39,956 nucleotides of DNA from an uncultured Eubacterium sp. (GTDB lineage: Bacteria; Bacillota; Clostridia; Peptostreptococcales; Anaerovoracaceae): positions 1 through 39,956 of the forward strand of contig CALCKF010000007.1 of NCBI GenBank assembly GCA_937966095.1. Reading direction: 5' to 3'. The position numbers were made by a program, and so were the translations under genes. The notes beneath the pieces are model-generated. The model had not been told where the DNA came from, did no database searches, and saw nothing but the letters and a program-made list of their open reading frames with translations. Shown in pieces: positions 15,969-23,882 of the stretch. The stretch's first letter is position 1, and every line of letters begins with the position of its first letter.

Positions 15969-17357
15969 ATGGAAGGATATGCGATATTTATCGTTTATAC
16001 AGGAATCTTGCTTTTTATCGTCGGCAGGACGATAAGCTGTGTGAAAAAAGAAAGCATAAGCAGTGTGATATTTGCAGACAGAAAAGTAGGCGGCATGACC
16101 GGAGTGTGCAGCGTATTCGCTGCATGGATGTGGACAACATCAGTTTTCGGAGCTTCTGAAACTTATTATCTTTACGGGATATGGGGACCAGTGGGATACA
16201 CACTCAGTGCATGTATAGCATTCGTGGCATTTGTGAATATAATGCTCATGATAAAAAGCCGTATGTACTCTAAAGTCACATATCTTGATTATGTTGAAAC
16301 ACGATACGGTAAAAGGACAAAGATTTTTTTCTATATGTTTGCAGTGATAGTGTCAGCATATGTTCTTATAGAACAGGCTGTAGGTATAGCATACATTCTT
16401 GGTATCTTTTACGGTACTTCTTTTAAGATACTTGCTTTTTTAAGTGTGATAATATCCGTTATTTTCGTAATAGCCGGCGGTATGAAAAGCGTACTGAAAA
16501 ATGAGATGATGACGGCTGTTCTTATAATATCCGGATTTGCCGCTGCGTGTATTTATATTATGGCAGGAAACGGTATAAGCGATGATTTTTTCAACAGCGT
16601 AAGGACTGTTAACGGGCATGGCTATATGTCAGATGTGATAATAGTCCCTGCTGTAAGATATTTTATAATGGCTGTAGTGATAGCGTTCAGTCAGCTTATC
16701 TTTGATCCGGCATTTTATATCAAGGCTGATATGCTGGAGGACAGATCCCGGATAAAGCCGGTATTTTATACTGGAGGGATACTGCTGTGGGGTGTTGTAT
16801 CACTGTTTTCATCACTTTATCTGGGATGGTACATTACGGAAAACGATTCAGCTGTAACGACGATCAGCGGAGGAAGCGAAAAACTCCTCTTTTCCATAGT
16901 AATGGTAGTTATAGGCATAAGCACCATATGTCATTACCTTATCGGACTTTTCGGCATATTTTCGACTGATGTGTATCCGACTTTTTATGATGGTGATCTT
17001 GCAGAAAAAGACGTGCTTGTTTTCGGCAAGGTACTTACTGTAGCAGTCGCTATTTTCTGTGCTTCTATAGCTATATCGCTGGAAAATATAAGCCTTCTTA
17101 CTATAGATGTTTTCTGTGCGATATTCTTTGCGGCTCCCACAGTGCCGATCATCATAGGATGCTTTTCCAGGAGAAACTTCGGTACAGTGCCGATAATATC
17201 CACCATAGCAGGGATAACTGGCGGTCTCATCGTGTGGACTGTTACGCCCGGAGATCAGTACTGGGGACAGTTCTGGGGCATGGCTGCATCCGTGGCAATA
17301 CCACTTATTCTGATGATGGCACTGGGATATTTTTTCAGACTGCCTTATGATAAATGA
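15969..17357 (+). CDS. Sodium:solute symporter family protein (first of two)
   Basis: 462 residues with about 12-13 membrane segments. The early segments read FADRKVGGMTGVCSVFAAWMWTTSVFGASETYYLYGIWGP, which resembles the start of SSS (PutP/SglT, LeuT-fold) transporters, followed by YLDYVETRYGKR. These carry organic solutes inward with Na+; the solute is not evident. The start has ACAGGAG about 9 nt upstream and begins only about 20 nt after the yebC terminator, so a promoter must be very close or reads through; none was recognised. A second, divergent symporter follows at 17642. Confidence 0.85.
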   Translation: MEGYAIFIVYTGILLFIVGRTISCVKKESISSVIFADRKVGGMTGVCSVFAAWMWTTSVFGASETYYLYGIWGPVGYTLSACIAFVAFVNIMLMIKSRMYSKVTYLDYVETRYGKRTKIFFYMFAVIVSAYVLIEQAVGIAYILGIFYGTSFKILAFLSVIISVIFVIAGGMKSVLKNEMMTAVLIISGFAAACIYIMAGNGISDDFFNSVRTVNGHGYMSDVIIVPAVRYFIMAVVIAFSQLIFDPAFYIKADMLEDRSRIKPVFYTGGILLWGVVSLFSSLYLGWYITENDSAVTTISGGSEKLLFSIVMVVIGISTICHYLIGLFGIFSTDVYPTFYDGDLAEKDVLVFGKVLTVAVAIFCASIAISLENISLLTIDVFCAIFFAAPTVPIIIGCFSRRNFGTVPIISTIAGITGGLIVWTVTPGDQYWGQFWGMAASVAIPLILMMALGYFFRLPYDK

Positions 17358-17374
17358 TATATTCAAATATATAC

Positions 17375-17403
17375 TTGATAATCTGTTTGAATTGTTTTAC
17401 AAT
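17375..17403 (+). promoter_or_regulatory. Promoter with overlapping palindrome before the HTH-symporter operon
   Basis: TTGATA (17375-17380), a 17-nt spacer and TACAAT (17398-17403). The -10 lies inside the perfect dyad AATTGT-TTT-ACAATT (17390-17404), a plausible operator, possibly for the HTH protein encoded next. Confidence 0.55.
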
Positions 17404-17460
17404 TATATACAATAAACAACTGTTATATTTGATAATTGATATATGCGGGGAGGAGAAAGC

Positions 17461-17649
17461 ATGTCTTCGGATATAAAATTTTTAACTGTGGAAGATGTTG
17501 CTGAGATGCTGCAGGTAACAAGGACAACGATATATAATCTCAAGAAAAAGGGGATGCCCTTCATCAAGCTCGGCAAGAACATAAGATTCGATCAGGATGA
17601 GGTTGTTGACTGGATAAAGAGCAACAGCAAAAGCGAGGCTAATGAATAG
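17461..17649 (+). CDS. Excisionase-type helix-turn-helix DNA-binding protein
   Basis: 62 residues made of one winged-HTH domain of the MerR/excisionase (HTH_17) type: LTVEDVAEMLQVTRTTIYNLKKKGMPFIKLGKNIRFDQDEVVDWI. The fold binds DNA; here the setting is not a phage but a transporter operon, so a role as local regulator or DNA-binding accessory is inferred. ATG 17461 follows GGGGAGGAG; the in-frame ATG 17443 does not. Its last 8 nt overlap the following symporter gene, which implies translational coupling. The palindrome in its promoter could be its own target. Confidence 0.75.
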   Translation: MSSDIKFLTVEDVAEMLQVTRTTIYNLKKKGMPFIKLGKNIRFDQDEVVDWIKSNSKSEANE

Positions 17650-19039
17650 TATTTTTTATCTTGTGATATTATATCTGATAATACTTTTTTTATTAAGTAT
17701 ATTTTTTATAAAGAAAGCTCTGGGATCTTACGAAGAATACAGCTATTGCGGCAGATCCTTAAGCATAGGATTCGTGCTTTTCACTTATCTGGGAACCTGG
17801 ATAGGTGGAGGGACAATAATAGGTCTTGCAGGCAGGAGCTACGAATACGGTGCCAATCAGTATTGGATAATGGCTTTATCGTGTATCGTTGAGCTCTTTT
17901 TTGCTTTGTTTTTTATTTCCAGGATAAGAAACATGGGTCTTAAAAGTATAACCGATTTCTTCTGTATCTGCTATCCGGATCACGGAGGCAGCATCAAGAT
18001 ACCGGCTACCGTGGCCCTGCTTATAAGAAATGTGACTATGATCGCAATGCAGTTCAGCGCGCTGTCATATCTTATAACACTGACATTCGGTATAAACAGG
18101 AACCTTGCCTTACTGCTTATATATATAGTCATTATAGGATATACGGTGCTTTCGGGATTGTGGGGCGTTGTCATGACTGATATATTCCAGGGCATACTGC
18201 AGACGTTCAGTTTGATCGCTCTTGTTGTTATTTCTCTGAAGTCTGCCGGAGGAATTTCCGGTATAGAGAAATTCTATGAGATCAGCGGCAACGACAGTTT
18301 TCTTAATATGTTCAGTACTGATATGCGCTGGTATGAGATCATACTTTATATAATAGCTTTCGGAGCATTTTTCCTGATGAATGATCAGGCCAACTGGGAG
18401 AGGATATATGCCAGCAAAAACAGCAGCGTTGCCAAATGGGGCTTTATGATACCTCTTGTTATAACCTTGATGAGTCTTGTGAGCATTTCATATCTGGGAG
18501 TTTTCCAGAAGGCTATAATGAATGAAAACGGCAATTCTCAGTCAGTAATCTATGAGTTCATATTAAATATGGCTGAATCGGAATGGGTTTTTATCATACT
18601 GGTAGGTATAATCGCAGCGATAATGTCTTCTGCTGATTCGTTCCTGCTGTCATCAGGCGTAATGGTCACAGAAAATATAATAAAATCATTTGTCAGAAAA
18701 AATGCAGGAGATAATGAACAGATACTTTATACAAGAGCCTTCGTTGTAGTAACAGGCGCTATAGCTTTTGCTTTTGCCATAAATATAGATGATATACTTT
18801 CCCTGTGGCTCACCGGCATAGGATTTGCCTCTATAATACTGCTCCCCGGCTATTTGCTTGGATGGAGAAATAATAAGAAGACCACCGGAAGCATACTTGC
18901 CGGCATGACAGTTGGCGGAGCTTATATAATGCTCATGATAATGGATATAATAGAAATGGATGCGTTTTATGTCTGCATAGGTATTCTGATGAATATACTG
19001 ACGGTAGTGATAGTTGATATGAAAAAGAAGCTGGCTTAG
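17642..19039 (+). CDS. Sodium:solute symporter family protein (second)
   Basis: 465 residues and about 13 membrane segments. The family pattern is present: SYEEYSYCGRSLSIGFVLFTYLGTWIGGGTIIGLAGRSYEYG early on, and AAIMSSADSFLLSSGVMVTENII (the SSS Na+-site helix with SSADS) near residue 330. It shares the fold but not close sequence with the symporter at 15969, so it is not a recent duplicate. The start is inside the end of the HTH gene and lacks a clear independent ribosome binding site, so its translation probably depends on that gene. The substrate is unknown. Confidence 0.88.
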   Translation: MNSIFYLVILYLIILFLLSIFFIKKALGSYEEYSYCGRSLSIGFVLFTYLGTWIGGGTIIGLAGRSYEYGANQYWIMALSCIVELFFALFFISRIRNMGLKSITDFFCICYPDHGGSIKIPATVALLIRNVTMIAMQFSALSYLITLTFGINRNLALLLIYIVIIGYTVLSGLWGVVMTDIFQGILQTFSLIALVVISLKSAGGISGIEKFYEISGNDSFLNMFSTDMRWYEIILYIIAFGAFFLMNDQANWERIYASKNSSVAKWGFMIPLVITLMSLVSISYLGVFQKAIMNENGNSQSVIYEFILNMAESEWVFIILVGIIAAIMSSADSFLLSSGVMVTENIIKSFVRKNAGDNEQILYTRAFVVVTGAIAFAFAINIDDILSLWLTGIGFASIILLPGYLLGWRNNKKTTGSILAGMTVGGAYIMLMIMDIIEMDAFYVCIGILMNILTVVIVDMKKKLA

Positions 19040-19065
19040 GAAAGCCTTTATATGTTATATAAATG

Positions 19066-19108
19066 TCCGGATCATGCAATCTGTGTGATTACGGATGTTT
19101 TTTATTTT
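19066..19108 (+). terminator. Probable terminator after the second symporter
   Basis: TCCG-GATCA (19066-19074) pairs with TGATT-A-CGGA (19086-19095), a 9-bp stem with one bulged A, followed by TGTTTTTTATTTT. Confidence 0.6.
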
Positions 19109-19122
19109 GCCGTAAATAACCA

Positions 19123-19151
19123 TTGACAGAATTGTCAGTGGATATTATTAT
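19123..19151 (+). promoter_or_regulatory. Promoter with operator-like palindrome before the nitrilase-permease operon
   Basis: TTGACA (19123-19128), a 17-nt spacer and TATTAT (19146-19151). The -35 is part of the perfect dyad TGACA-GAAT-TGTCA (19124-19137), well placed for a repressor to block RNA polymerase. Confidence 0.65.
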
Positions 19152-19206
19152 ATCAATGGACATTAATGTACAATAAAATACATAAACGAACGAAAGGAGA
19201 CGTACT

Positions 19207-20100
19207 ATGAAGGACATAATAACTGTAGCTGTAGTAAACTTTAAAGTTGATGCAGCCAACAAAGAGAGTAACTTGTCTCGTATGTGCGGATTTGCGGAGG
19301 CTGCGGCAAAACGCGGCGCTGATCTTGTTTTATTCCCGGAAATGTGTTTATACGGATATGATTATTATGTTGACGAAAATATTTCTCAAAGTGACAAGAT
19401 AGCTACTGCTGAGACGATCAATGGACCGTCATGCGGCAAACTGGCTGAGATAACCGAAAAATACGGTATATATCTTGTGTTTGGAATGGCAGAAAAGCTT
19501 GATGACACTCCGGATGCAAAGCTTTACAATTCAGCTGTAGCCATCGGTCCTGACGGTGTGATAGGAGCATATCAGAAGATGCATCCGTTTGAAACGGAAA
19601 GTATATGGTGCGTGAAAGGAGACAGGCCTTTTATGTTCGATACTCCATGGGGCCCTGTTTCAGTCGGGATCTGCTTCGACACATATCAGTTCCCGGAGCT
19701 TATGCGTCATTATGTACACAAGGGATCAAGACTTTATCTGAATCCTACGGCTGTCATTGAGGAGATACCTAAAGAAGGCAGCAGACAGGCATTTATAGAT
19801 TATTATGCACCTACTCTTGAATATGGAGTGTTGTGCAATACTATATTTGTGGCAAGTGCAAATCTTACCGGGACTGACATAGTTGACTACTTTGGCGGCG
19901 GAAGCTGCATAATAGGACCTAAGATCACCCCGTTTTTTGAAACCAATATGGCATATTATGCAGGTAATAAAGATAATGTACAGGAAGGTATCTATATGGA
20001 AACTATAGATCTTTCGCTGGCAACGAGGAGACTTGCCAGGACAAGTCAGTTTACCGGAGAACCTGACTACAGACCTGAACTTTACAAATCATTTCTTTAG
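19207..20100 (+). CDS. Carbon-nitrogen hydrolase (nitrilase superfamily)
   Basis: 297 residues with the Glu-Lys-Cys triad of the nitrilase superfamily: E45 in LVLFPEMCLYGYD, K124 in AYQKMHPFE and C156 in VGICFDTYQFPE. The family hydrolyses amides, nitriles or carbamoyl groups in the cytoplasm. The Cys motif GICFD (rather than CWE) points to an amidase or carbamoylase more than a true nitrilase. A strong ribosome binding site (AAAGGAG) precedes it. An APC permease follows after 34 nt, so import of an amide or amino-acid-like compound followed by hydrolysis is a reasonable inference. Confidence 0.88.
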   Translation: MKDIITVAVVNFKVDAANKESNLSRMCGFAEAAAKRGADLVLFPEMCLYGYDYYVDENISQSDKIATAETINGPSCGKLAEITEKYGIYLVFGMAEKLDDTPDAKLYNSAVAIGPDGVIGAYQKMHPFETESIWCVKGDRPFMFDTPWGPVSVGICFDTYQFPELMRHYVHKGSRLYLNPTAVIEEIPKEGSRQAFIDYYAPTLEYGVLCNTIFVASANLTGTDIVDYFGGGSCIIGPKITPFFETNMAYYAGNKDNVQEGIYMETIDLSLATRRLARTSQFTGEPDYRPELYKSFL

Positions 20101-20134
20101 TTAAATAATTTATTATGTATAAGGAGAAGAAAAA

Positions 20135-21520
20135 ATGTCTAACAATACAGAAACTGTTTCTGTACAGAATGCGGGAACGGAACAGACACTAAACAGGACC
20201 CTCAAGCTGTCCTCCCTGATATTTTACGGATTGGCATTCATGGTGCCGCTTACGACATTTACGACTTATGGTCTTGCAACAGCTACGACACATGGTATGG
20301 TTTCGCTTACTTATGTGATAACGACGATATGCATGATATTTACTGCATACAGTTATGTCAGGATGACAAAAGCATATCCGGTCGCCGGATCTGTGTATAC
20401 TTTCGTACATAAGTCTATCAATCCGCATCTCGGATTCCTGTCAGGGTGGCTCATATTGATAGGATACATATTCCTGCCTATGCTTAATTATCTTGTTTCT
20501 GCCATGTATCTCAGCTCGGCAGTTCCGGCAATACCTGAATGGGTATGGATAATAGCAATGATAATAATAGTAGGTATAGTAAACCATATGGGAATAACCG
20601 TAACGGATATGATGAATAAGGGGATCGTATGGCTTCAGTACATATTTTTGGTTGTTTTCATAATAATAACCCTCAGATATATATTTGCAGGGAACGGTAC
20701 AGGAACGCTTCTGGATTTCAATGCTTTTATTAATATGGGAGAGCTTACTAAAGATGGAATGGGAATACCTGTACTTTTCACGGGGGCTTCGATTCTGGCT
20801 CTGTCATTCCTGGGATTTGATGCCATATCCACGTTGAGTGAAGAAGCCATAAATCCTGAAAAAAATATAGGACGCGCTATAATAATTTCATGTGTAGTTG
20901 CAGGCAGTATATGTGTTGTACTTGCATACATACTGCAGCAGGCATGGCCTACAGCATGGTATGATATGGAAGATCCGGACAACACTTATGAGATAATTAT
21001 GAAAGTAGCAGGATCAGGTATGTCATATTTCTTCACCGCGGCATATTCGATAGGATGTCTCGCATCATCTATTTCATCAGTAGCTTCTGCTTCAAGAGTT
21101 TTGTATGGTATGGGAAGAGATGGGATATTGCCTAAGCAATTCTTCGGATATCTCAATCCTAAGAGAAAGACGCCTACTTACAGTATAATACTTATAAGCA
21201 TCATAAGCCTTGTCGCTCTGTTTATATCTCTTACTGTCGCTACGTGTCTTCTCAATTTCGGAGCTCTGCTGGGTTTTGTGATGGTAAATATATCCGTTAT
21301 CGCTCATTACTTTGTAAAGGGTAAATGCAGGACAGGGAAAGATCTGTTCAGATATCTGATCTTTCCGGTGATAGGGGCTGTATTCACATTTGCACTGTGG
21401 GTTGGCCTGGATTCTACTGCTAAGATACTGGGTTTCATCTGGCTTGCGATAGGGCTTGTTTACCTTGCCTGGAAGACAAAACTCTTCAAGGAACTTCCTC
21501 CTGAAATGAAGCTGGAATAA
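20135..21520 (+). CDS. APC-family amino acid permease
   Basis: 461 residues and about 12 membrane segments. Helix 1 reads LSSLIFYGLAFMVPLTTFTTYGLATATTHGMVSLTYV, helix 6 is GASILALSFLGFDAISTLSEEAINPEKNIGRAI (the conserved FxGFDAxSTxxEE motif) and YGMGRDGILPKQFF follows helix 8. These are LeuT-fold permeases or exchangers for amino acids and amines. It shares a transcript with the nitrilase gene, so its substrate may be that enzyme's substrate or product. A good ribosome binding site (AAGGAGAAG) is present. Confidence 0.9.
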   Translation: MSNNTETVSVQNAGTEQTLNRTLKLSSLIFYGLAFMVPLTTFTTYGLATATTHGMVSLTYVITTICMIFTAYSYVRMTKAYPVAGSVYTFVHKSINPHLGFLSGWLILIGYIFLPMLNYLVSAMYLSSAVPAIPEWVWIIAMIIIVGIVNHMGITVTDMMNKGIVWLQYIFLVVFIIITLRYIFAGNGTGTLLDFNAFINMGELTKDGMGIPVLFTGASILALSFLGFDAISTLSEEAINPEKNIGRAIIISCVVAGSICVVLAYILQQAWPTAWYDMEDPDNTYEIIMKVAGSGMSYFFTAAYSIGCLASSISSVASASRVLYGMGRDGILPKQFFGYLNPKRKTPTYSIILISIISLVALFISLTVATCLLNFGALLGFVMVNISVIAHYFVKGKCRTGKDLFRYLIFPVIGAVFTFALWVGLDSTAKILGFIWLAIGLVYLAWKTKLFKELPPEMKLE

Positions 21521-21536
21521 ATTTTGAATTAAAATA

Positions 21537-21565
21537 TTGAAATCGGCAGAAAATATAATTATAAT
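21537..21565 (+). promoter_or_regulatory. Candidate promoter for the 6S-like RNA
   Basis: TTGAAA (21537-21542), a 17-nt spacer and TATAAT (21560-21565). Transcription would start near 21572, about 30 nt before the closing stem, so the RNA would need 5' trimming. Confidence 0.5.
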
Positions 21566-21599
21566 TATATTAAAAGATATGTAAAACTTAATAAGTTAA

Positions 21600-21784
21600 A
21601 ATTATCCTGAGATGTGCGACAAGGTAGTGTAATTCAACCTACATGATGACATTGGGAGCCCGGGTTTCCGGCAGGCTTATGTCATGCCGTCTGTGAGCGG
21701 AAGACAGAAGCGGGAACAGGGCACCCCCCTATTTTGCGATAGGGTGTGAATTATATCCTTGACGGCATGTCGGGATTTTTTTTT
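21600..21784 (+). ncRNA. ssrS: Structured non-coding RNA, probably 6S RNA
   Basis: A 369-nt gap between the permease and htpG holds a GC-richer block with strong folding. A closing stem pairs ATCCTGA (21604-21610) with TCGGGAT (21770-21776). ATGCCGTC (21684-21691) pairs perfectly with GACGGCAT (21761-21768). A side hairpin pairs ATGACAT (21646-21652) with ATGTCAT (21679-21685) and GAGCCCGG with CCG-GCA-GGCTT inside it. A T-run follows directly. The length (about 180 nt), the TCCTGAGATGTG opening and the long rod with an open middle resemble Firmicute 6S RNA, which binds RNA polymerase holoenzyme. Assignment is by recall of the family, not a search. The rest of the gap is AT-rich and carries promoters. 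Confidence 0.55.
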
Positions 21785-21806
21785 GAAAAAAATTACCAAA
21801 ATCATC

Positions 21807-21838
21807 TTGATTTAAAAACGATAATGACGTATTATATT
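21807..21838 (+). promoter_or_regulatory. Promoter of htpG
   Basis: TTGATT (21807-21812), a 17-nt spacer and TATTAT (21830-21835), or the overlapping TATATT (21833-21838). The CIRCE operator begins immediately downstream at the expected start of transcription. Confidence 0.6.
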
Positions 21839-21839
21839 A

Positions 21840-21866
21840 TTAGCACTCGAATATAACGAGTGCTAA
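21840..21866. promoter_or_regulatory. CIRCE operator (HrcA binding site)
   Basis: TTAGCACTC (21840-21848), 9-nt spacer, GAGTGCTAA (21858-21866): an exact match to the CIRCE consensus. HrcA represses from this element and is released by heat through GroEL. It lies between the htpG promoter and its ribosome binding site. Confidence 0.96.
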
Positions 21867-21889
21867 TAATCAAAAAAGGAGACGATATA

Positions 21890-23794
21890 ATGGCTAAGAA
21901 ACAATTCAAAGCAGAATCGAAAAGGCTTTTGGACCTGATGATCAATTCGATTTACACTCACAAAGAGATTTTCTTGAGAGAGCTTATTTCAAATGCCAGC
22001 GATGCCATAGACAAGTTATATTATAAAAGTCTTACGGAGGGAATCACCGGTATTTCCAGAGATGATTTCAACATAATGCTGGAGGCCGACAGAGATAAGA
22101 GGACTCTCAAGATAACAGATAACGGCATGGGCATGAGTAAAGAGGAACTTGAAAAAAACCTCGGGACTATAGCAAGAAGCGGGTCTTTAGATTTTAAAAC
22201 CGAGATGGAAAGCAAAGATGAAATAGATATAATAGGTCAGTTCGGTGTCGGTTTCTATTCAGCCTTCATGGTAAGTGACAAGGTTACGGTAGTCAGCAAG
22301 GCATATGGTGAGGATAATGCTTATAAATGGGAGTCTTCCGGAGCTGACGGATATACATTGACGGAATCTGAAAAAGAAGGACACGGAACTGAAATAACTC
22401 TTACATTGAAACAGGACACCGATGATGATAATTACAGCAGCTATCTTGATACTTATAAGCTGAAAAATCTGGTGACCAGGTATTCGGATTATATAAGATA
22501 TCCTATACAGATGATGGTGGAAAAACACAGACTGAAACCTGGCTGTGAGGATAAAAAGCCGGAAGAACAGGAATATGAAACGTATCAGGAGCTTGAGACT
22601 TTAAACAGCATGGTTCCTTTGTGGAAGAAAAACAAAAACGAGCTGAAAGATGAGGATTACAACAACTTTTACAAGGAAAAGTTCTATGACTATTCCGATC
22701 CGGCAAAAGTGATCCATACTGACGTAGAAGGTATAGTCAGCTATACAGCATTGCTTTTCATACCGGGCAAGGCGCCGTTCAACTATTATACGAAGGATTT
22801 TGAGAAGGGACTCCAGCTGTATTCGTCAGGTGTTCTTATAATGGATAAGTGTCCGGATCTTCTGCCTGATCATTTCAGCTTTGTAAGGGGTCTTGTTGAT
22901 TCGCAGGATCTGTCGCTTAATATTTCACGTGAAATGCTGCAGCATGACAGACAGCTCAAGGCGATAGCTCAGAGACTTGAAAAGAAAATAAAGAGTGAGC
23001 TGCTGTCGATGCAGAAGACAGACAGAGAAAAATATCTGGAATTTTTCAAGAATTTCGGATTACAATTGAAATACGGACTCTATGACGGATTTGGAGCAAA
23101 TAAAGAAATGCTCCAGGATCTTGTGATGTTCTATTCATCTACGGAGAAAGCTCTGGTTACGCTTGCCGAGTACGTCAGCAGGATGAAACCTGATCAGAAA
23201 TATATATATTATGCTTCTGGAGAAACTGTAGAAAAGACAGACAGATTGCCTCAGACGGAACTCCTTAAGGATAAGGGATATGAGATACTTTACCTTACGG
23301 ATGACATAGACGAATTCGCACTGCAGATGATGCATGATTTTGATGAGAAGGAATTCAAGTCTGTTTCAGCTGAAGACATCGATATAGAAGAGAGCGGTGA
23401 AGAAAAGGAAAAGGCGGAAAAGCAGGCGGAAGAAAGCAAGGATATGCTGGAATTCATGAAGGACTCTCTTGATGGAAAGGTTTCTGATGTAAGACTTTCT
23501 CACAGGCTCAAGAGCCATCCTGTATGTCTCACATCAAAGGGAGGACTTTCCATAGAAATGGAAAAGGTTTTGAATGCAATGCCTACTGAGGAGAAGATAA
23601 AAGCTGAACGAGTGCTGGAAATAAATGCAAACCACCCTATATTGGAAACTTTGAAGAAAAAGTATGCTGATGACAGGGATTCAGTAGCCGAATACGCTTC
23701 GTTACTGTATAATCAGGCATTGATGATAGAAGGACTGCCTGTTGAAGATCCTGTTGCTTTTTCCAATTCAGTATGCCGACTGATGACAAAGTAA
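21890..23794 (+). CDS. htpG: Chaperone protein HtpG (Hsp90)
   Basis: 634 residues, standard bacterial Hsp90. The ATP-binding GHKL domain shows ELISNASDAIDKL, DNGMGMSKEEL and IGQFGVGFYSAFMVSDKV. The middle domain has the LYSSGVLIMDK and DSQDLSLNISREMLQ motifs, the latter with the catalytic Arg. The C-terminal dimerisation domain is complete. An acidic stretch of Glu/Lys lies near residue 500. HtpG remodels client proteins under stress. The start at 21890 has AAAAGGAGACG ahead; an in-frame start at 21860 falls inside CIRCE and is rejected. Control by HrcA is predicted from the operator. Confidence 0.97.
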   Translation: MAKKQFKAESKRLLDLMINSIYTHKEIFLRELISNASDAIDKLYYKSLTEGITGISRDDFNIMLEADRDKRTLKITDNGMGMSKEELEKNLGTIARSGSLDFKTEMESKDEIDIIGQFGVGFYSAFMVSDKVTVVSKAYGEDNAYKWESSGADGYTLTESEKEGHGTEITLTLKQDTDDDNYSSYLDTYKLKNLVTRYSDYIRYPIQMMVEKHRLKPGCEDKKPEEQEYETYQELETLNSMVPLWKKNKNELKDEDYNNFYKEKFYDYSDPAKVIHTDVEGIVSYTALLFIPGKAPFNYYTKDFEKGLQLYSSGVLIMDKCPDLLPDHFSFVRGLVDSQDLSLNISREMLQHDRQLKAIAQRLEKKIKSELLSMQKTDREKYLEFFKNFGLQLKYGLYDGFGANKEMLQDLVMFYSSTEKALVTLAEYVSRMKPDQKYIYYASGETVEKTDRLPQTELLKDKGYEILYLTDDIDEFALQMMHDFDEKEFKSVSAEDIDIEESGEEKEKAEKQAEESKDMLEFMKDSLDGKVSDVRLSHRLKSHPVCLTSKGGLSIEMEKVLNAMPTEEKIKAERVLEINANHPILETLKKKYADDRDSVAEYASLLYNQALMIEGLPVEDPVAFSNSVCRLMTK

Positions 23795-23812
23795 TTTGTG
23801 ATATGATATAAT

Positions 23813-23851
23813 AAATACCTGAGCGGTTGCAGACCGCGCAGGTATTTTTTT
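23813..23851 (+). terminator. Rho-independent terminator after htpG
   Basis: AATACCTG...AGCGGT pairs with ACCGC...CAGGTATT (outer arms 23814-23821 and 23839-23846), followed by a run of seven Ts. Confidence 0.9.
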
Positions 23852-23882
23852 GGATAACATGGGAAAGAAAAGGAATAATATT

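Noticed and set aside
17461..17649. Phage or integrative element signalled by an excisionase-like gene
   Set aside because: No integrase, relaxase, repeats or att-like duplication was seen; the gene is coupled to a transporter.
21600..21784. Cobalamin, SAM, T-box or glycine riboswitch upstream of htpG
   Set aside because: None of the diagnostic conserved boxes (for example the B12 box or the T-box GGGTGGNACC) is present, and the transcript ends in a terminator before the htpG promoter.
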